Of a stretch of 64,000 bases of DNA, positions 46,800-57,516 are shown piece after piece; the first letter of the stretch is position 1; every line of letters starts with the position of its first letter. A model generated the notes under the pieces. It did no database searches, was not told where the DNA came from, and worked only from the letters and a program-made list of their open reading frames with translations. A program made the position numbers and the translations under genes. Origin of the DNA: Atherinomorus stipes (taxonomy: Eukaryota > Chordata > Actinopteri > Atheriniformes > Atherinidae); assembly GCA_023101725.1 (NCBI GenBank), contig JALJCO010003095.1, positions 1 to 64,000 of the forward strand, given 5' to 3'.

Positions 46800-48074
46800 A
46801 AGCATTCACAATGGACCATATTGCTATTATTTTTATGTAATGCATGAATTGTCACAATGTGAGGCACATAAAAATAAGCCTTGGGCTAAAGTTCCAATTC
46901 AATACTTTTCGTCTCATTCTCAATGTCCCTCTAGTCTTTCATTTCAGCTAAATTATTCCATGATACTTGTAAATTTTACATTGAATAGCTTTAAGGTGAA
47001 GTCAGGGCAATTTCAGAGCCAAGTGGAGCCTCTGAGGGGAGACTCGGATCCCTTTGTGCCTCCCTGGCTTCTGTTATTTACATCCTGGTGTTGCTTTTTT
47101 TCTGCACTCGGTTTATATGATGTGCTTAGCAGGATGAATTACCTGGTATGTGAACACAAACATCTGGGAAATAAAATGTGGTGCACTCCTAGTCAGAATT
47201 GCAGCCATGTGCAACATTACTGAATTACAACGTTCTACAACAGCCACCAAATGTTGAGGCCATTTGCTGGTAGTTTCAGCCTCTTTTCATTGCTAAATCT
47301 TCCTCATCTTAAAGTTTGTTGTTCATCTTAAAGATTCATTCCTGCACATTCCAGTCCAAAGCAGGGTCACTATAGAAATCAAAAGGATCGATTATTGTAG
47401 CTGCTGGCAGTGATGGTCATAATAAGATGGGTAATTTTAAGTTGATTATAAAGCAGAAGTACACCGCCTTCTCAAACCAGAAAAACTAAAAGATGCAAGT
47501 GAGGAAGTACTTCCTGTTAGCTGCAACTCAAAGCTCTTTTTACGGCCATTGTGCTTACATGCACGAGTTGAGCTGAGGATGAATAAGTATTTCAGTTTCA
47601 GGTCATTTAACTGGACCACTGTGTGTCCACATGAGGGTCATCAAGTTATTCACCAAAGTGATTTGTCTCTACTTTAATGTTGATTTTACCAAATATGAAT
47701 TCTTGATTATATTAGAGTGAAGCCGCAGTTGGTAAATACCTTCAGTGTCCTTGAATTGTCTTAATAAGAATCTCTTAAGTGTTTAGCTACCTGACTTTTA
47801 TCAAAACAACTGCTAATTCCTCGCTCTGTAACTTGTCTTGAAATTTATAATATTTTATTTTAGATTTCTAATTTCTTTTATTTGTCTTTTAAGTTTATTT
47901 AAATGTTCTTCTGCTCTACCCTTCTATAAAGCTTTGAATGTTTTATGTGCTGAAACACCCAATGACCCAGAGGAACACTGCTGATGATGCATACCCATAA
48001 ATGCATTTCTCCTTCAAGTCCACCATCTACAATCCACCTACAAGTCCACCAAGCGTATATGCTCGCACAAGAAT
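46793..48074. other. No gene recognised
   Basis: No coding region, RNA gene or bounded element could be supported. Confidence 0.5.
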
Positions 48075-48165
48075 AATAACACCTCATTCTGTTTTTTGGA
48101 AAAAACATGGGAAGCACTTTGAACTGTCTTGTGCATGAAATGTGCTATAATCTTGCCTTACTTTT
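48075..48165 (+). mobile_element. 3' end of an L2-like LINE
   Basis: GGGAAGCACTTTGAACTGTC, ATGAAATGTGCTATAATCTTGCC is the L2-type 3' end (compare 31281-31330). 5'-truncated fragment. Confidence 0.55.
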
Positions 48166-48384
48166 ACCTGACTAAAGAAACTAACAGACACGTGAAGCTT
48201 GCTTTGAAATTCTGGTGAATCAACACACTTATATTTAGAAATTTTTACAAAAAGATGCAGAAATGTGAAGCGAGCAACTAGTACACCAAGTGCATTTAGA
48301 GCATTTACATATAGAAGGAATTTTAACTACATTTATCTGGGTGTGTCATTCCAGTTTTTGGAGCTTTGATGCGCAGGTTACAGT

Positions 48385-48978
48385 TAGGGACTATAGGGGC
48401 AATACCACAATTTTCCTGTCAATACCATACAAGTAATTTATGGTACTGTTTCATTGATATTGATATTGATATTGATATTGGTATTGGTATCGATACGCTT
48501 TGTACTTCAAAAGAGAACAGAAGTACTGGAAAGAAATTATTTTAAAACAATACTAAATTATAATGATGAGTAAGATAAACAAAAATAAGATTAAAAACTT
48601 CTTCCAATTTTCAAATAACTTAAGTACAATTTAAGATTATTTACATTTATTCAATGGAAAATGCTCAAATGTGAAATATAAATTTACCAAAACGATCTGC
48701 AATAACCTGCATTAAACCACTGAAAAACAAACAAACAGACATCACCATCATCACTACAGCAGCATCATCATGACATCTTTTAGGCTACCATGATCATGTC
48801 ACACAGAAGCTATGGCTGTGACTGATTTCACAAATCATTTCATTGCCTAAAACCCTCAGAAATGGAAACAAATTGCATGTTTTGTATGTGTACAGTGGTA
48901 TCTCAAAAAAGTATCAAATCCGATATTTTGTCTGGCTGGTAAAGTGTCAACACCAGGGTATTGATATGCACATCCCTA
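48385..48978. mobile_element. hAT-like miniature element candidate
   Basis: TAGGGACTATAGGGGCAATACC at 48385 (22 bp, partly matching) is inverted relative to a right end closing in GATATGCACATCCCTA at 48978. A (GATATT)n stretch lies inside. No target duplication was found. Confidence 0.4.
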
Positions 48979-49006
48979 TTAGGGATATATTCACATGCAT
49001 TTAAAG

Positions 49007-49425
49007 TAGAGATCCACAACATTGTCAGCCAAAAATTAGCTTGGCTGGTATTGATTTTAAAACTGAATATTGTTATCAGCCGATACCTTCCCAATATCGT
49101 ATATAGCAGACGCTGTTTGGTGAGGAACCAACAGAATGCTGTTTGCTTTTTGGGGATTTTTCTAGTTTCTTTTTCTTTTTTTTTTATAAATCCCTGGGGC
49201 ATAGGAACAACATAAGGCCGCACCCACTGTGCAACATTATGACATCTCCAGCAACTACTAGATCTGCAGCAAATGCAGTAGAAGGATTTTTCTAATTTCG
49301 AGTAAGCAATGAATATTGCATCATTTACAGCTTTAATATCAGTATCGGTTATCAGCAAAATGACTTGTAAAATATTGGCATATCAGATATTCTCCAAAAA
49401 TCCAATATCATGTAGCCTTTCTCTA
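49007..49425. mobile_element. hAT-type miniature element, 419 bp
   Basis: The element starts TAGAGATCC and ends TTTCTCTA, with GATATCGG-like subterminal motifs. It is flanked by a perfect 8-bp duplication ATTTAAAG (48999-49006 and 49426-49433). No coding capacity. Confidence 0.75.
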
Positions 49426-49433
49426 ATTTAAAG

Positions 49434-50459
49434 GTCTGGTTTTAATCAACAATCACAGAAAATCTTTTTTTTTTAGTCTTTTGGAGTATAATTCTGCAGA
49501 ATCTGTCAGACTAGATACAACAACATTTTCTGGCTCTTCTTGGACAACTCATTAAGCAGCTCATACCACCTACACACATGGATAAGGAACTTACCTGGTA
49601 ATGATTACATACCATACATTTAGTAAAAAACCCACCAAGGCTCACATATCCCACTCTTATTGTCAAATAATCAGGATGGAGTGCCACCAGTCAGCAGGGT
49701 TATATCTGCACAGGAATGTTCATAAGGTGTTTCCATTAAGTATTCATTCATATGATATAAATGGAGTTATAAGACTGATCTCTTCCATGTGTAATTTTCA
49801 AGTGGGGGAAAGGATATTTATCTGCGTGGTCTGATAAATCCTTTGTGTGCACATTTTTTCTGACTTCCCCACATTGTTTTATGATTAATGCCCAGAGGCA
49901 GAATTGGAGTTAGAAAGCAGCATAGCTCTTTGTCAGTCACATCAAATGGTGTAAAAATATTTTTTTGTAGAAAGCAGAAATCACCACCATTCCATGATTA
50001 GAAAACGCCGACAGCGAGAAAGCCCCACAACACACACACACACACACACACAATAAAATTACTTTGAATTAAAATTAATTTCATTATGTGTAGATTTTTC
50101 TAAAACACAAATGCTGAAAAACTGCACACAATTAACACAATTAACACAAATTTGTGGAAAGGCACAAATATAAGCTTATAATTTTTAGAAATCCATTAAT
50201 GAAAGGAAAATTTTGCAGCTACGGTAAATTCTGTTTATCTTCCTTAGTCTTGCATCTATGTCCTGACAAGCAGCCCATAACTAAAATCTATTTCTTCTTC
50301 CAATTAAAACATACAACAATCATTTACGAAACATGTCTTTGCAAAACTTTTTTTCCCTCATCGTGTTCCCATCTCTCTTTTCATCTGTTTGAAATCTCTG
50401 CCTCTTTCCGAACGGTGCAATGGATCAGTGAATTTCCTGCAGGAGGGGAAAACTTCCTC
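49434..50459. other. No gene; (CA)n at 50026-50052
   Basis: A (CA)n tract of about 13 units is the only distinct feature. No supported coding region. Confidence 0.55.
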
Positions 50460-50740
50460 CCTCCCTCTCTTTGTTGTAGGAAGGCTAATTGGGCCTCTCA
50501 TTAACAGCGTAGCAACCTTCAGCTGTTAATGATGTGGAACTTTTTAATTTGGCCGCAGGCTGGACAGAGAAGTTGGGAGGGTTTGCATACAATATCAAAA
50601 TCAAATTAAGGAGGAGTAGATGCAGCGCTTGGGAAGAAGCAGCGTGTCCTCCCTCATTTGTTGTGTCTGCTGTTTGTGGTCATTAAACCATGCATTTATG
50701 AAATGCATTGTGCAAGTTTTAATTTCATTTGGTTTCTTTT
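50460..50740. promoter_or_regulatory. Candidate conserved non-coding element
   Basis: Dense homeodomain-type cores (GGCTAATTGG, CTCATTAACAG, GTTAATGATG, TTTTTAATTTGG, CAAATTAAGG), a TTTGCATAC octamer-like site and ATGCATTTATGAAATGCAT symmetry occur in a stretch with no repeat signature. The look is that of a developmental enhancer; this rests on motif texture only. Confidence 0.3.
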
Positions 50741-51160
50741 AAAATTGTTCTGTATCTATTGAACAGAATTTGAATTCAAGTCCATGAAATAGGTTTGAGT
50801 TTCTTGAAGTTGACTGTTAGGTCATTTCACTAGAATGTTTTAAAGGTACTTTCAGTTTGGATGCACCGTGTTGGGAACTGATGCACTAAGCTGGGTGCAG
50901 GGTCAGGTTGGGCGTGCTGTCCATGCTTTCTGTGCTATAGTTAATATGGTAATAGGTGTAGCTTTCTTTGAGGACACACTGATGCTTCCAGTCAAAGGGA
51001 GGCAGGCAGATCTCAAAAACTTACTTCAGAAAAACTCCCTCACTGTCAGTGAGGGAAGCTGGTGATGTGCCAATATCTGACTCCTTTGGCCTACTTTTGT
51101 TTAGCTCAACAGTTCAAACAAATTGCAAAATGTCCAAATATTTTCAGATTTTTGGTTCTT
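50741..51160. other. No gene recognised
   Basis: A 65-residue frame at 50868-51065 has no recognised domain. It contains a short CACTGTCAGTGAGGGA duplication-like motif near 51040. Confidence 0.4.
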
Positions 51161-51465
51161 AAAGCCCGTTTCCACCACCAGGTTAGGTCGGGACGGGTGG
51201 GTCTGCATTTTTTTTTTTTGCATTTCCACAGGCAAAAACTGATGGGTACCCTTACACAACCCAACCCGTCCTACTGTACTTTTTTGGGACCTACATTGTG
51301 TAGAACTAATACACCCTATAGCTTGCTGTTTCGGTACTACCTCAGCCATGGTCCTACAGTAATTGTGCGTCTCATTAAACCCACTAGCCCTACTTTTTAG
51401 CCCTACCCATAAATTTTGCACGTTCCCGTGAAAGTAGTGCTGTCCCAATTCCTCTTTTCATGTAG
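51161..51465. mobile_element. Possible DNA transposon fragment
   Basis: AAAGCCCGTTTCCACCACCAGG at 51161 resembles a common teleost hAT/Harbinger end. CTGTCCCAATTCCTC near 51442 is the GTCCCAATTC motif seen elsewhere in this window. The boundaries are not paired. Confidence 0.3.
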
Positions 51466-51883
51466 GGGTAGTGGACATAGGGGTGCCAGATGCTGACTTG
51501 CTGAGGAAGGGCCAGAGAAAAGGGAACAATAGCAACCTCTGGAGAGTGACAGGACTCGGAGAAAAAACCCCACAAATATACATCTGTACAGATTACACAT
51601 TTGTTTGCAACGTTAGCCAGACTAGCCATGCTAGCTAGGCTAAAATACTGATGAAAGCTTGTGAAGGCTTTTCAACAGACAACAGTTGTCAATGGCAACT
51701 TCTTTGTGTGGTTGTTTTGTTTATTAATCAACTGAAGCATGATGAGTGATGAAAAAAAAAAAGAAAGAAAAACGATGGCCTCTTTTAACTCCGTGCTGTT
51801 GCTGGGTGTGTTGTTATGGTGAGACGTATGTGCAAACCTCACTACGCAGTCACTTACATGCCTCAACATAAATGCAGCAAATG

Positions 51884-51998
51884 GTGTCCCAATTCCTAGG
51901 GAAGATTACAAAGTCCTACCTCTTGTGGCTTCAATTCGAGGATGTAGTGATAGTGGGGGAGGGCTAGTGGTTGAAAGTAGGGGGAAATTGGGATTGGG
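51884..51998. mobile_element. GTCCCAATTC-ended miniature element
   Basis: GTGTCCCAATTCCTAGG at about 51887 and GGGGGAAATTGGGATTGGG at about 51979 are inverted ends. It is the same family as the element at the window start. It lies at the left boundary of a Tc1 element. Confidence 0.45.
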
Positions 51999-52580
51999 CC
52001 TAAGTGAAAGCATTGAAATTTTCTCCAGATGTCGACAACAACAAGTTATGCACACATACAAAGAAATCCAAACATCTATGTCCATAAATGAAGTTATGTG
52101 TAAGATAGTGAAACGACCCAGGGAATAAGTATTGAACACATTAATGAATGGAGGGACGAAAAGACATGGAAAGCCAAGAGAGCAGCTGGAGTCTGTGAGT
52201 ATTTACAAAGTAATCCTGTACAGTGCAAAGTAATATCAGCTGGTTTAGTCCTTACTGATGCCTTTAAAAAGGTTTCTCTTCACCAAGGTGTCAGACAAGA
52301 AGCATTCCATGATGGGTAAAAGCAAAGAGCTGTCTAAAGATCTACACAACCTTATTATTGCAAAACACACTAAAGGCATTGGTTTCAGGTGCATTTCTGA
52401 ACTTCTGAAAGCTCCAGTGAGCCCCATTGGGGCCATCATCCAGAAAGAACATGGCATCGTCATAAACCGGCCACGGCCAAATGCTGCCAAGATCTCAGAC
52501 AGAGGAGTCAGAACCATAATCAGAAAGGTTCTCCAACAGCTCAGGACCAGTCGTGGAGAGCTTCAGAAAGACCTGGAATC
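51999..52580 (+). pseudogene. Tc1-like transposon, left part (split by the L1/Tx1 LINE)
   Basis: The untranslated part includes CACATACAAAGAAATCCAAA and GGGAATAAGTATTGAACACA, typical of one teleost Tc1 family. The coding part runs in one frame from 52258: MGKSKELSKDLHNLII (from about 52312), a paired-like helix-turn-helix, VSPIGAIIQKE, RPRPNAAKISDRGVR and GELQKDLES, i.e. the DNA-binding domains. At 52580 it is interrupted by the LINE, and the same frame resumes at 58913. Confidence 0.85.
52565..52580 (+). repeat. Target-site duplication, left copy
   Basis: AGAAAGACCTGGAATC here matches 58897-58912 (the first A may belong to the poly(A)). Confidence 0.9.
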
Positions 52581-52921
52581 GGACGCTGTAAGGAGATGAC
52601 GCTGTAGTGACGCAGTATCTGTGGGACGGTAGGCGATTCAAACCAGGCGAGTTAAGAAATTTAGCGCTTCAACTTGAACTTATTAATATTTGCCAATATA
52701 ATAAATAATCATCAAAACAAATAATAAAAAAAAACAGTATAGTGAAGGGTACAACCTGGAGGGAAGCGGGGAAGATTCGATCAGCCCGGCGGATTACATT
52801 GATCCTCTGTACCATGAACAGCAGGCCATGAAAAAAGGTTTAAAAAAACCGAAGTCAGCGTCTACTTCGGAGAGGAAAAAAAAAAGGCAAGAGAGCTCGG
52901 GTAGGAGATTCCTCTAGTGCG

Positions 52922-53641
52922 ATGTCTTCATTAGAAAACTCGGTGGACATCCTTCTCTCCATAGAGAGGAAAGTAGACAGCTTTGACGCCCGTTTGAACC
53001 TGGTGGAGGTTCTCCATAAAGAATTCCAGGCGCTCCGGGAATCATTGGAGTTCAGCCAGAAACAGGTGGAAACACTAGCGGCCGCAAACGCCGACCTACA
53101 AGACACGGTTAAGTCCCTCACTGAGGGAATAAACCGGCTGTCAGGAGAAAATAAAAAGATGAGGGAATCAGTAATCGATCTGCAGGCTCGGAGCATGAGA
53201 GATAATCTGGTATTTGCAGGGATCCCAGAGCAGGCAGACGAAAACCCCGAGGAAACAATAAAAACCTTCATCCATAAACAACTAAACCTCCCCTCCGATA
53301 CAGTCAATGGTATCGGCTTTCATCGCGTCCACCGCATGGGAAGTAAAATGCCGGATTCACGCAGACCAAGACCGATTGTTGCTAAGTTTGTTCACTTTAA
53401 ACAAAAAGAGCAAGTAAAGAAGCAGGGCCGCGAGCTGAAAGGGACCAACTTTGGAGTAAACGACCAGTATCCTAAAGAAATCCTGGACCGGCGTAAAGTC
53501 CTGTTTCCTATCAGGAAAAAAAGCCATTACGGAGGGATCCAGAGCTTATTAACGGACAGCTTTATCGGGACTCAAACATCACCCCGTGGCTCTTCTGATG
53601 TCAGGTACAGTTCAGTTTCATATCCTCCTAACTCTGATTAG
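52922..53641 (+). CDS. LINE ORF1 protein (L1-like, RNA-binding)
   Basis: A 239-codon frame. Residues about 10-85 are strongly heptad-like (coiled coil for trimerisation). LQARSMRDNLVFAGIPEQ (about 83-100) is the entry to the L1 ORF1p RRM domain. FHRVHRMG (about 132-139), RPRPIVAKFVHFKQKEQV and the terminal YPKEILDRRKVLFPIRKK follow the L1 C-terminal domain pattern. The protein would coat LINE RNA in the cytoplasm. The true start is probably upstream: a compatible frame (PADYIDPLYHEQQAMKKGLK) runs from about 52740 but is separated by one base in an A10 run (52876-52885). Without that, the first in-frame ATG is 52922. Confidence 0.8.
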   Translation: MSSLENSVDILLSIERKVDSFDARLNLVEVLHKEFQALRESLEFSQKQVETLAAANADLQDTVKSLTEGINRLSGENKKMRESVIDLQARSMRDNLVFAGIPEQADENPEETIKTFIHKQLNLPSDTVNGIGFHRVHRMGSKMPDSRRPRPIVAKFVHFKQKEQVKKQGRELKGTNFGVNDQYPKEILDRRKVLFPIRKKSHYGGIQSLLTDSFIGTQTSPRGSSDVRYSSVSYPPNSD

Positions 53642-54050
53642 ATGAATTATTATCTGTTATGATCATAATTACTAATCTCACTACCGTTTCGACTTCACGG
53701 CTCACAACACGGATGCACTTTTTAAACCTCTGGTTTTCTGTCACTTTTCTTGTTTCACTTTCCACTCCTTCCCTCCCCTCTCTTTTTTTCCCTCAATCCT
53801 ACACAGTGAACTGTCATTTCACTCGCGACTTTACAAACGTGAACACTACGGGTGTAGAAACTCCAGCACACGCAGCGCGAGGCACACATGCAGGCGCACG
53901 CACACACACACTGCAGGAAGAAACAGCGCGATGTACACACAGACAGACTCGTCTAGCCTGCAGCTTAGTATTCATACTTACGGCAGAAATACGCACACAG
54001 ATGCACGGCTTTATTAATATGCATGTAATACTTATTTCAGCGTTGGTTGA
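53642..54050. other. ORF1-ORF2 spacer
   Basis: About 410 bp between the ORF1 stop and the ORF2 ATG. It contains a pyrimidine-rich part and CA-rich repeats (53870-53910). Open frames here have no family features. Confidence 0.6.
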
Positions 54051-54989
54051 ATGAAAATAGTCACCTGGAATGTGCACGGAGCTCGCACAGGGGATAAGAG
54101 ATTAAAAATTTTCAACCGGCTAAAAGATCTTCAGGCAGACATTGTCTTACTTCAGGAAACACATTTATCAAATTCCTCAGTCGATCTCCTTCAGACAAGA
54201 CAGTTTCCACACGTGTATTCAGCTGGTTATAATTCTAGACAGAGAGGTGTAGCAATTTTGATTAATAGCAGGTTAAAATTTGACATTGATGATGTAATCA
54301 GAGATCCAGAAGGCAGATTTATAATAGTCACATTAACTGTTCAGAATCTTAAGGTATGCATTGCAAATATATATGGACCAAACGTAGATGATCCATTATT
54401 CTTTGACTCAATTTTCTCTGCTTTGCATAATTACTCTGATAGGGCGGTATTATTGGGCGGAGACTTCAACATGGTATGTGATCCAGGTATGGACAGGCTC
54501 AGTACAGCAGGACATAACAAAATATGGCATTCATCAGATATTGTTAAGCAGTACATGAAGGATTTCGGCCTTTGTGATGCATGGCGATCTCATCACCCCA
54601 CCACGAGACAATATACCTTCTTCTCCTCAGTTCACCATTCCTACTCTAGATTAGATTACTTCTTAACCAGCAGCTCACTGATGAGTGAAATCTCAGAAAT
54701 AGAAATCCATCCAATAACCATCAGTGATCACGCACCAGTATCATTAACTCTGAGAAATAAAACTATTAAACCAGCAACTAGGAGTTGGAGATTTAATACA
54801 TCATTACTGAAAGATCCTGAGTTTATCAGCTATTTTAAAAGAGAATGGTCCATTTATCTAGAGAACAACGATGTACCAGAAACTCCAGCATGTGTCCTTT
54901 GGGAAGCAGGTAAAGCAGTAATGCGAGGAAAAATAATTTCCTTCTCTTCCCATAAAAAAAAAAGGAAGCTGCAAGAATCTCAGAATTAG
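54051..54989 (+). CDS. LINE ORF2, endonuclease part
   Basis: ORF2 starts at ATG 54051. Residues 1-235 are an APE-type endonuclease that nicks target DNA: TWNVHG (Asn7), LLQETHL (Glu36), IANIYGPN, LLGGDFNMV (Asp/Asn near 142-144), YFLTSSSL and ISDHAPV (Asp-His near 229-230) give the full catalytic set. The frame then enters the linker and stops at 54989. This follows an A10 run (54954-54963); the coding sense continues in another frame from 54962 (KEAARISELEVR). One base lost in that run explains the break, either a mutation or a sequence error. Confidence 0.88.
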   Translation: MKIVTWNVHGARTGDKRLKIFNRLKDLQADIVLLQETHLSNSSVDLLQTRQFPHVYSAGYNSRQRGVAILINSRLKFDIDDVIRDPEGRFIIVTLTVQNLKVCIANIYGPNVDDPLFFDSIFSALHNYSDRAVLLGGDFNMVCDPGMDRLSTAGHNKIWHSSDIVKQYMKDFGLCDAWRSHHPTTRQYTFFSSVHHSYSRLDYFLTSSSLMSEISEIEIHPITISDHAPVSLTLRNKTIKPATRSWRFNTSLLKDPEFISYFKREWSIYLENNDVPETPACVLWEAGKAVMRGKIISFSSHKKKRKLQESQN

Positions 54990-57112
54990 AAGTTAGAATT
55001 AAATCATTAGAAGACGCCTACCAGGTCTCCCCGGAGGAACACATGCTGAATGATATAAGGAAATTCAAGCTCGAGTTAAACAAAATAATAGACCAAAAAA
55101 CACAATTCTTAGTTCAAAGACTTCATTTAGAAAACTTCGACCATGGTAACAAGTCTGGCAAGCTTCTAGCTAATCAGTTAAAAATAAATAAGGAAAAAGC
55201 AACAATCTCCTCCGTTAAAGACTCAGAAGGAAGTATCAGCCATGATCCTGACCAGATAAATAACATTTTTAGAAACTTCTACAGAACACTATATAAATCA
55301 CAAATAAACCCCACAGATGATGATATTAATCAATTTCTTAATAGTATCATTCTTCCAAAACTACAACAAGAAAATATTACGGTTTTAGATTCACCCCTCT
55401 CAATAAGTGAATTACATGACGCTCTGCAACATATGCCCAATAATAAAGCCCCAGGCCCAGATGGATATCCGGTCGAATTTTACAAAGAGTTCTGGACAAT
55501 TCTGGCTCCCACTTTTTATAAAATGATACTAGAAATAAAAGAGAAACAGAAAATACCACCAAATATGAATTCAGCAAATATCACCGTATTATTAAAACCA
55601 GGTAAAGACCCGACACTTCCAGCTAGTTATCGGCCAATCTCATTAATAAATGTAGATCTTAAGATAATCAGCAAAGCACTCGCTAAAAGGATAGAAAAAA
55701 TAACTCCTCTGATAATACATCCTGATCAAACTGGTTTTATTAAAGGTCGACATTCTTCTACTAACACACACAGGCTGATTAATCTAATAGACTATGCTAC
55801 CATTCATAATCTGGAATCCACTATCATCTCGTTAGATGCAGAAAAAGCCTTCGATCGTGTTAACTGGAAATTCCTGTTTGCAACATTAAATAAATTTGAT
55901 TTTGGTCCTTATTTCATAGACTGGATAAAAATACTTTATAACAACCCTAATGCATGTGTGAGGACCAATGACCAAACTTCTCCAAGTTTTTGTTTACAGC
56001 GAGGCACCAGGCAGGGCTGCCCGCTCTCCCCTTCACTTTTTGCCATTTTCATTGAACCACTAGCAGCCGCTATAAGACAGGACAGAGATATTAAAGGGAT
56101 CCCCGGCAAAAATCTAGAACATAAAATAAGTCTTTATGCAGACGATGTACTGCTTTTCCTCCAGAACTCATCAACATCTCTCTCCCAGACAATCACATTG
56201 ATCAATAAATTTTCAATGATATCTGAGTACTCTATTAACTGGACCAAGACTACAGCTTTATCTGTTAATTGTACTTTACAAAACATCCCTAACACCACAA
56301 TACAGTCTGGTAATATCAGATATTTAGGAATAAATATTTCTCCACAACTTTCAGAGTTAATAAAGTTAAATTATGTCCAGCTATTAAAGTCAATAGAGGA
56401 AGATCTCACGCGATGGAAGCACTTACCCATATCACTCATGGGGAGAGTTGCTACCATCAAAATGATGGTTCTACCGAAAATTAACTACTTGTTCTCAATG
56501 ATACCCACCAAACCTTCCTCCAGTTGGTTTAAGTCACTGGACTCTCACATTTCCAAATTTCTTTGGAAAAACAAGCCATCACGTATCAGTTTAAAAACCT
56601 TACAACAGGTAAAAGACCGGGGAGGGTTAGACTCACCCAATTTCAATTATTATTTCCTAGCAAATAAGCTACAATTTATTTCCAAATGGCTGAAACCTTC
56701 CCATCTAGATGAACCGTGGCTAGACACAGAACAAGCATTATGTGAGGATCTGGATGTCTCTGATTTGCCGTTCATCAGTTCAGCAGTCAGATCTCATAAA
56801 TGCTTTAAAAGTATCAACATCTGCTCTACTCTGAAAGCATGGTGGGAATTCCTGAAATTAACCGAGTCTTCTATTATTCCATGTAAACTCACACCCATCT
56901 GGAATAACCTGGATATTTTACAAAACAAGAAAATGATTAATTTTGTGCATTTGAAGGATAAAGGAGTAAAACAATTACAACATATCATTGAAAATGGAAA
57001 ATTCCTGTCATTTAATACACTTACCTTACAATACGGGATCAGTAGTACTAAATTCTTAGAATACCATCAACTTAAATCTATATTAAGCAAAAATATACCT
57101 CTAACCAACTGA
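54962..57112 (+). CDS. LINE ORF2, reverse transcriptase part
   Basis: An open frame of about 717 codons; the first ATG is at 55043. It carries the RT fingers (NNKAPGPDGYPVEFYKEFW), SYRPISLINVDLKIISKALA, HPDQTGFIKGR, the catalytic block SLDAEKAFDRVNW, QRGTRQGCPLSPSLFAIF, and the YADD box (residues 365-368 counted from 55043, about 56135-56146). The L1-type C-terminal stretch with LPKINYLFSMIPTKPSSSWF and DRGGLDSPNFNYYFLANKLQ follows. It copies LINE RNA at the nick made by the endonuclease. The frame stops at 57112 and the sense continues one base over, so a single-base insertion lies near 57060-57110. Confidence 0.9.
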   Translation, partial: KEAARISELEVRIKSLEDAYQVSPEEHMLNDIRKFKLELNKIIDQKTQFLVQRLHLENFDHGNKSGKLLANQLKINKEKATISSVKDSEGSISHDPDQINNIFRNFYRTLYKSQINPTDDDINQFLNSIILPKLQQENITVLDSPLSISELHDALQHMPNNKAPGPDGYPVEFYKEFWTILAPTFYKMILEIKEKQKIPPNMNSANITVLLKPGKDPTLPASYRPISLINVDLKIISKALAKRIEKITPLIIHPDQTGFIKGRHSSTNTHRLINLIDYATIHNLESTIISLDAEKAFDRVNWKFLFATLNKFDFGPYFIDWIKILYNNPNACVRTNDQTSPSFCLQRGTRQGCPLSPSLFAIFIEPLAAAIRQDRDIKGIPGKNLEHKISLYADDVLLFLQNSSTSLSQTITLINKFSMISEYSINWTKTTALSVNCTLQNIPNTTIQSGNIRYLGINISPQLSELIKLNYVQLLKSIEEDLTRWKHLPISLMGRVATIKMMVLPKINYLFSMIPTKPSSSWFKSLDSHISKFLWKNKPSRISLKTLQQVKDRGGLDSPNFNYYFLANKLQFISKWLKPSHLDEPWLDTEQALCEDLDVSDLPFISSAVRSHKCFKSINICSTLKAWWEFLKLTESSIIPCKLTPIWNNLDILQNKKMINFVHLKDKGVKQLQHIIENGKFLSFNTLTLQYGISSTKFLEYHQLKSILSKNIPLTN

Positions 57113-57516
57113 TCTTGCAGACTCCGGTCAGGTAGCAGAATTCCTGAATCTCTCTATCCCCAAACTACTGTCGAAAATATATAGATTATTATTAAAACTG
57201 GATGATTCAATTTCCCTTCCAACTTCGAAGTGGGAGGCTGACTTGTCCAGAACCCTTAACCAAAACACATGGACACAGATATGTTTAAACACGTTCCTAA
57301 TGACTAAAAACTCAAATATACAGTTGATACAATTCAAGGTTTTACACAGAGTACATTACACAGGACAGAGGATGTTCAAGATGGGTCTGTCACCTTCAAA
57401 TATTTGTTTGCACTGCAATGAGAATACAACAGACAATTATCTTCACGCCTTGTGGTCTTGTCCACCTGTCCAGAGGTTTTGGCTTCAGGTATGTGATGAC
57501 CTGTCAACGTGGCTCA
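57108..57516 (+). CDS. LINE ORF2, C-terminal segment (Cys-rich)
   Basis: This continues ORF2 in the third frame (TDLADSGQVAEFLNLSIPK). It contains the L1-type Cys-His segment CLHCNENTTDNYLHALWSCP (about 57406-57465) and QRFWLQVCDDLSTWL. At 57517 the coding sense ends abruptly and the G-rich 3' region begins, so the final part usual for L1/Tx1 ORF2 after the FW motif seems to be missing. The frame stays open to 57755 only because the G-rich DNA lacks stops. Confidence 0.75.

Noticed and set aside
46507..47223. Tyr-Ile repeat frames on both strands
   Set aside because: Direct translation of a (TA)n microsatellite.
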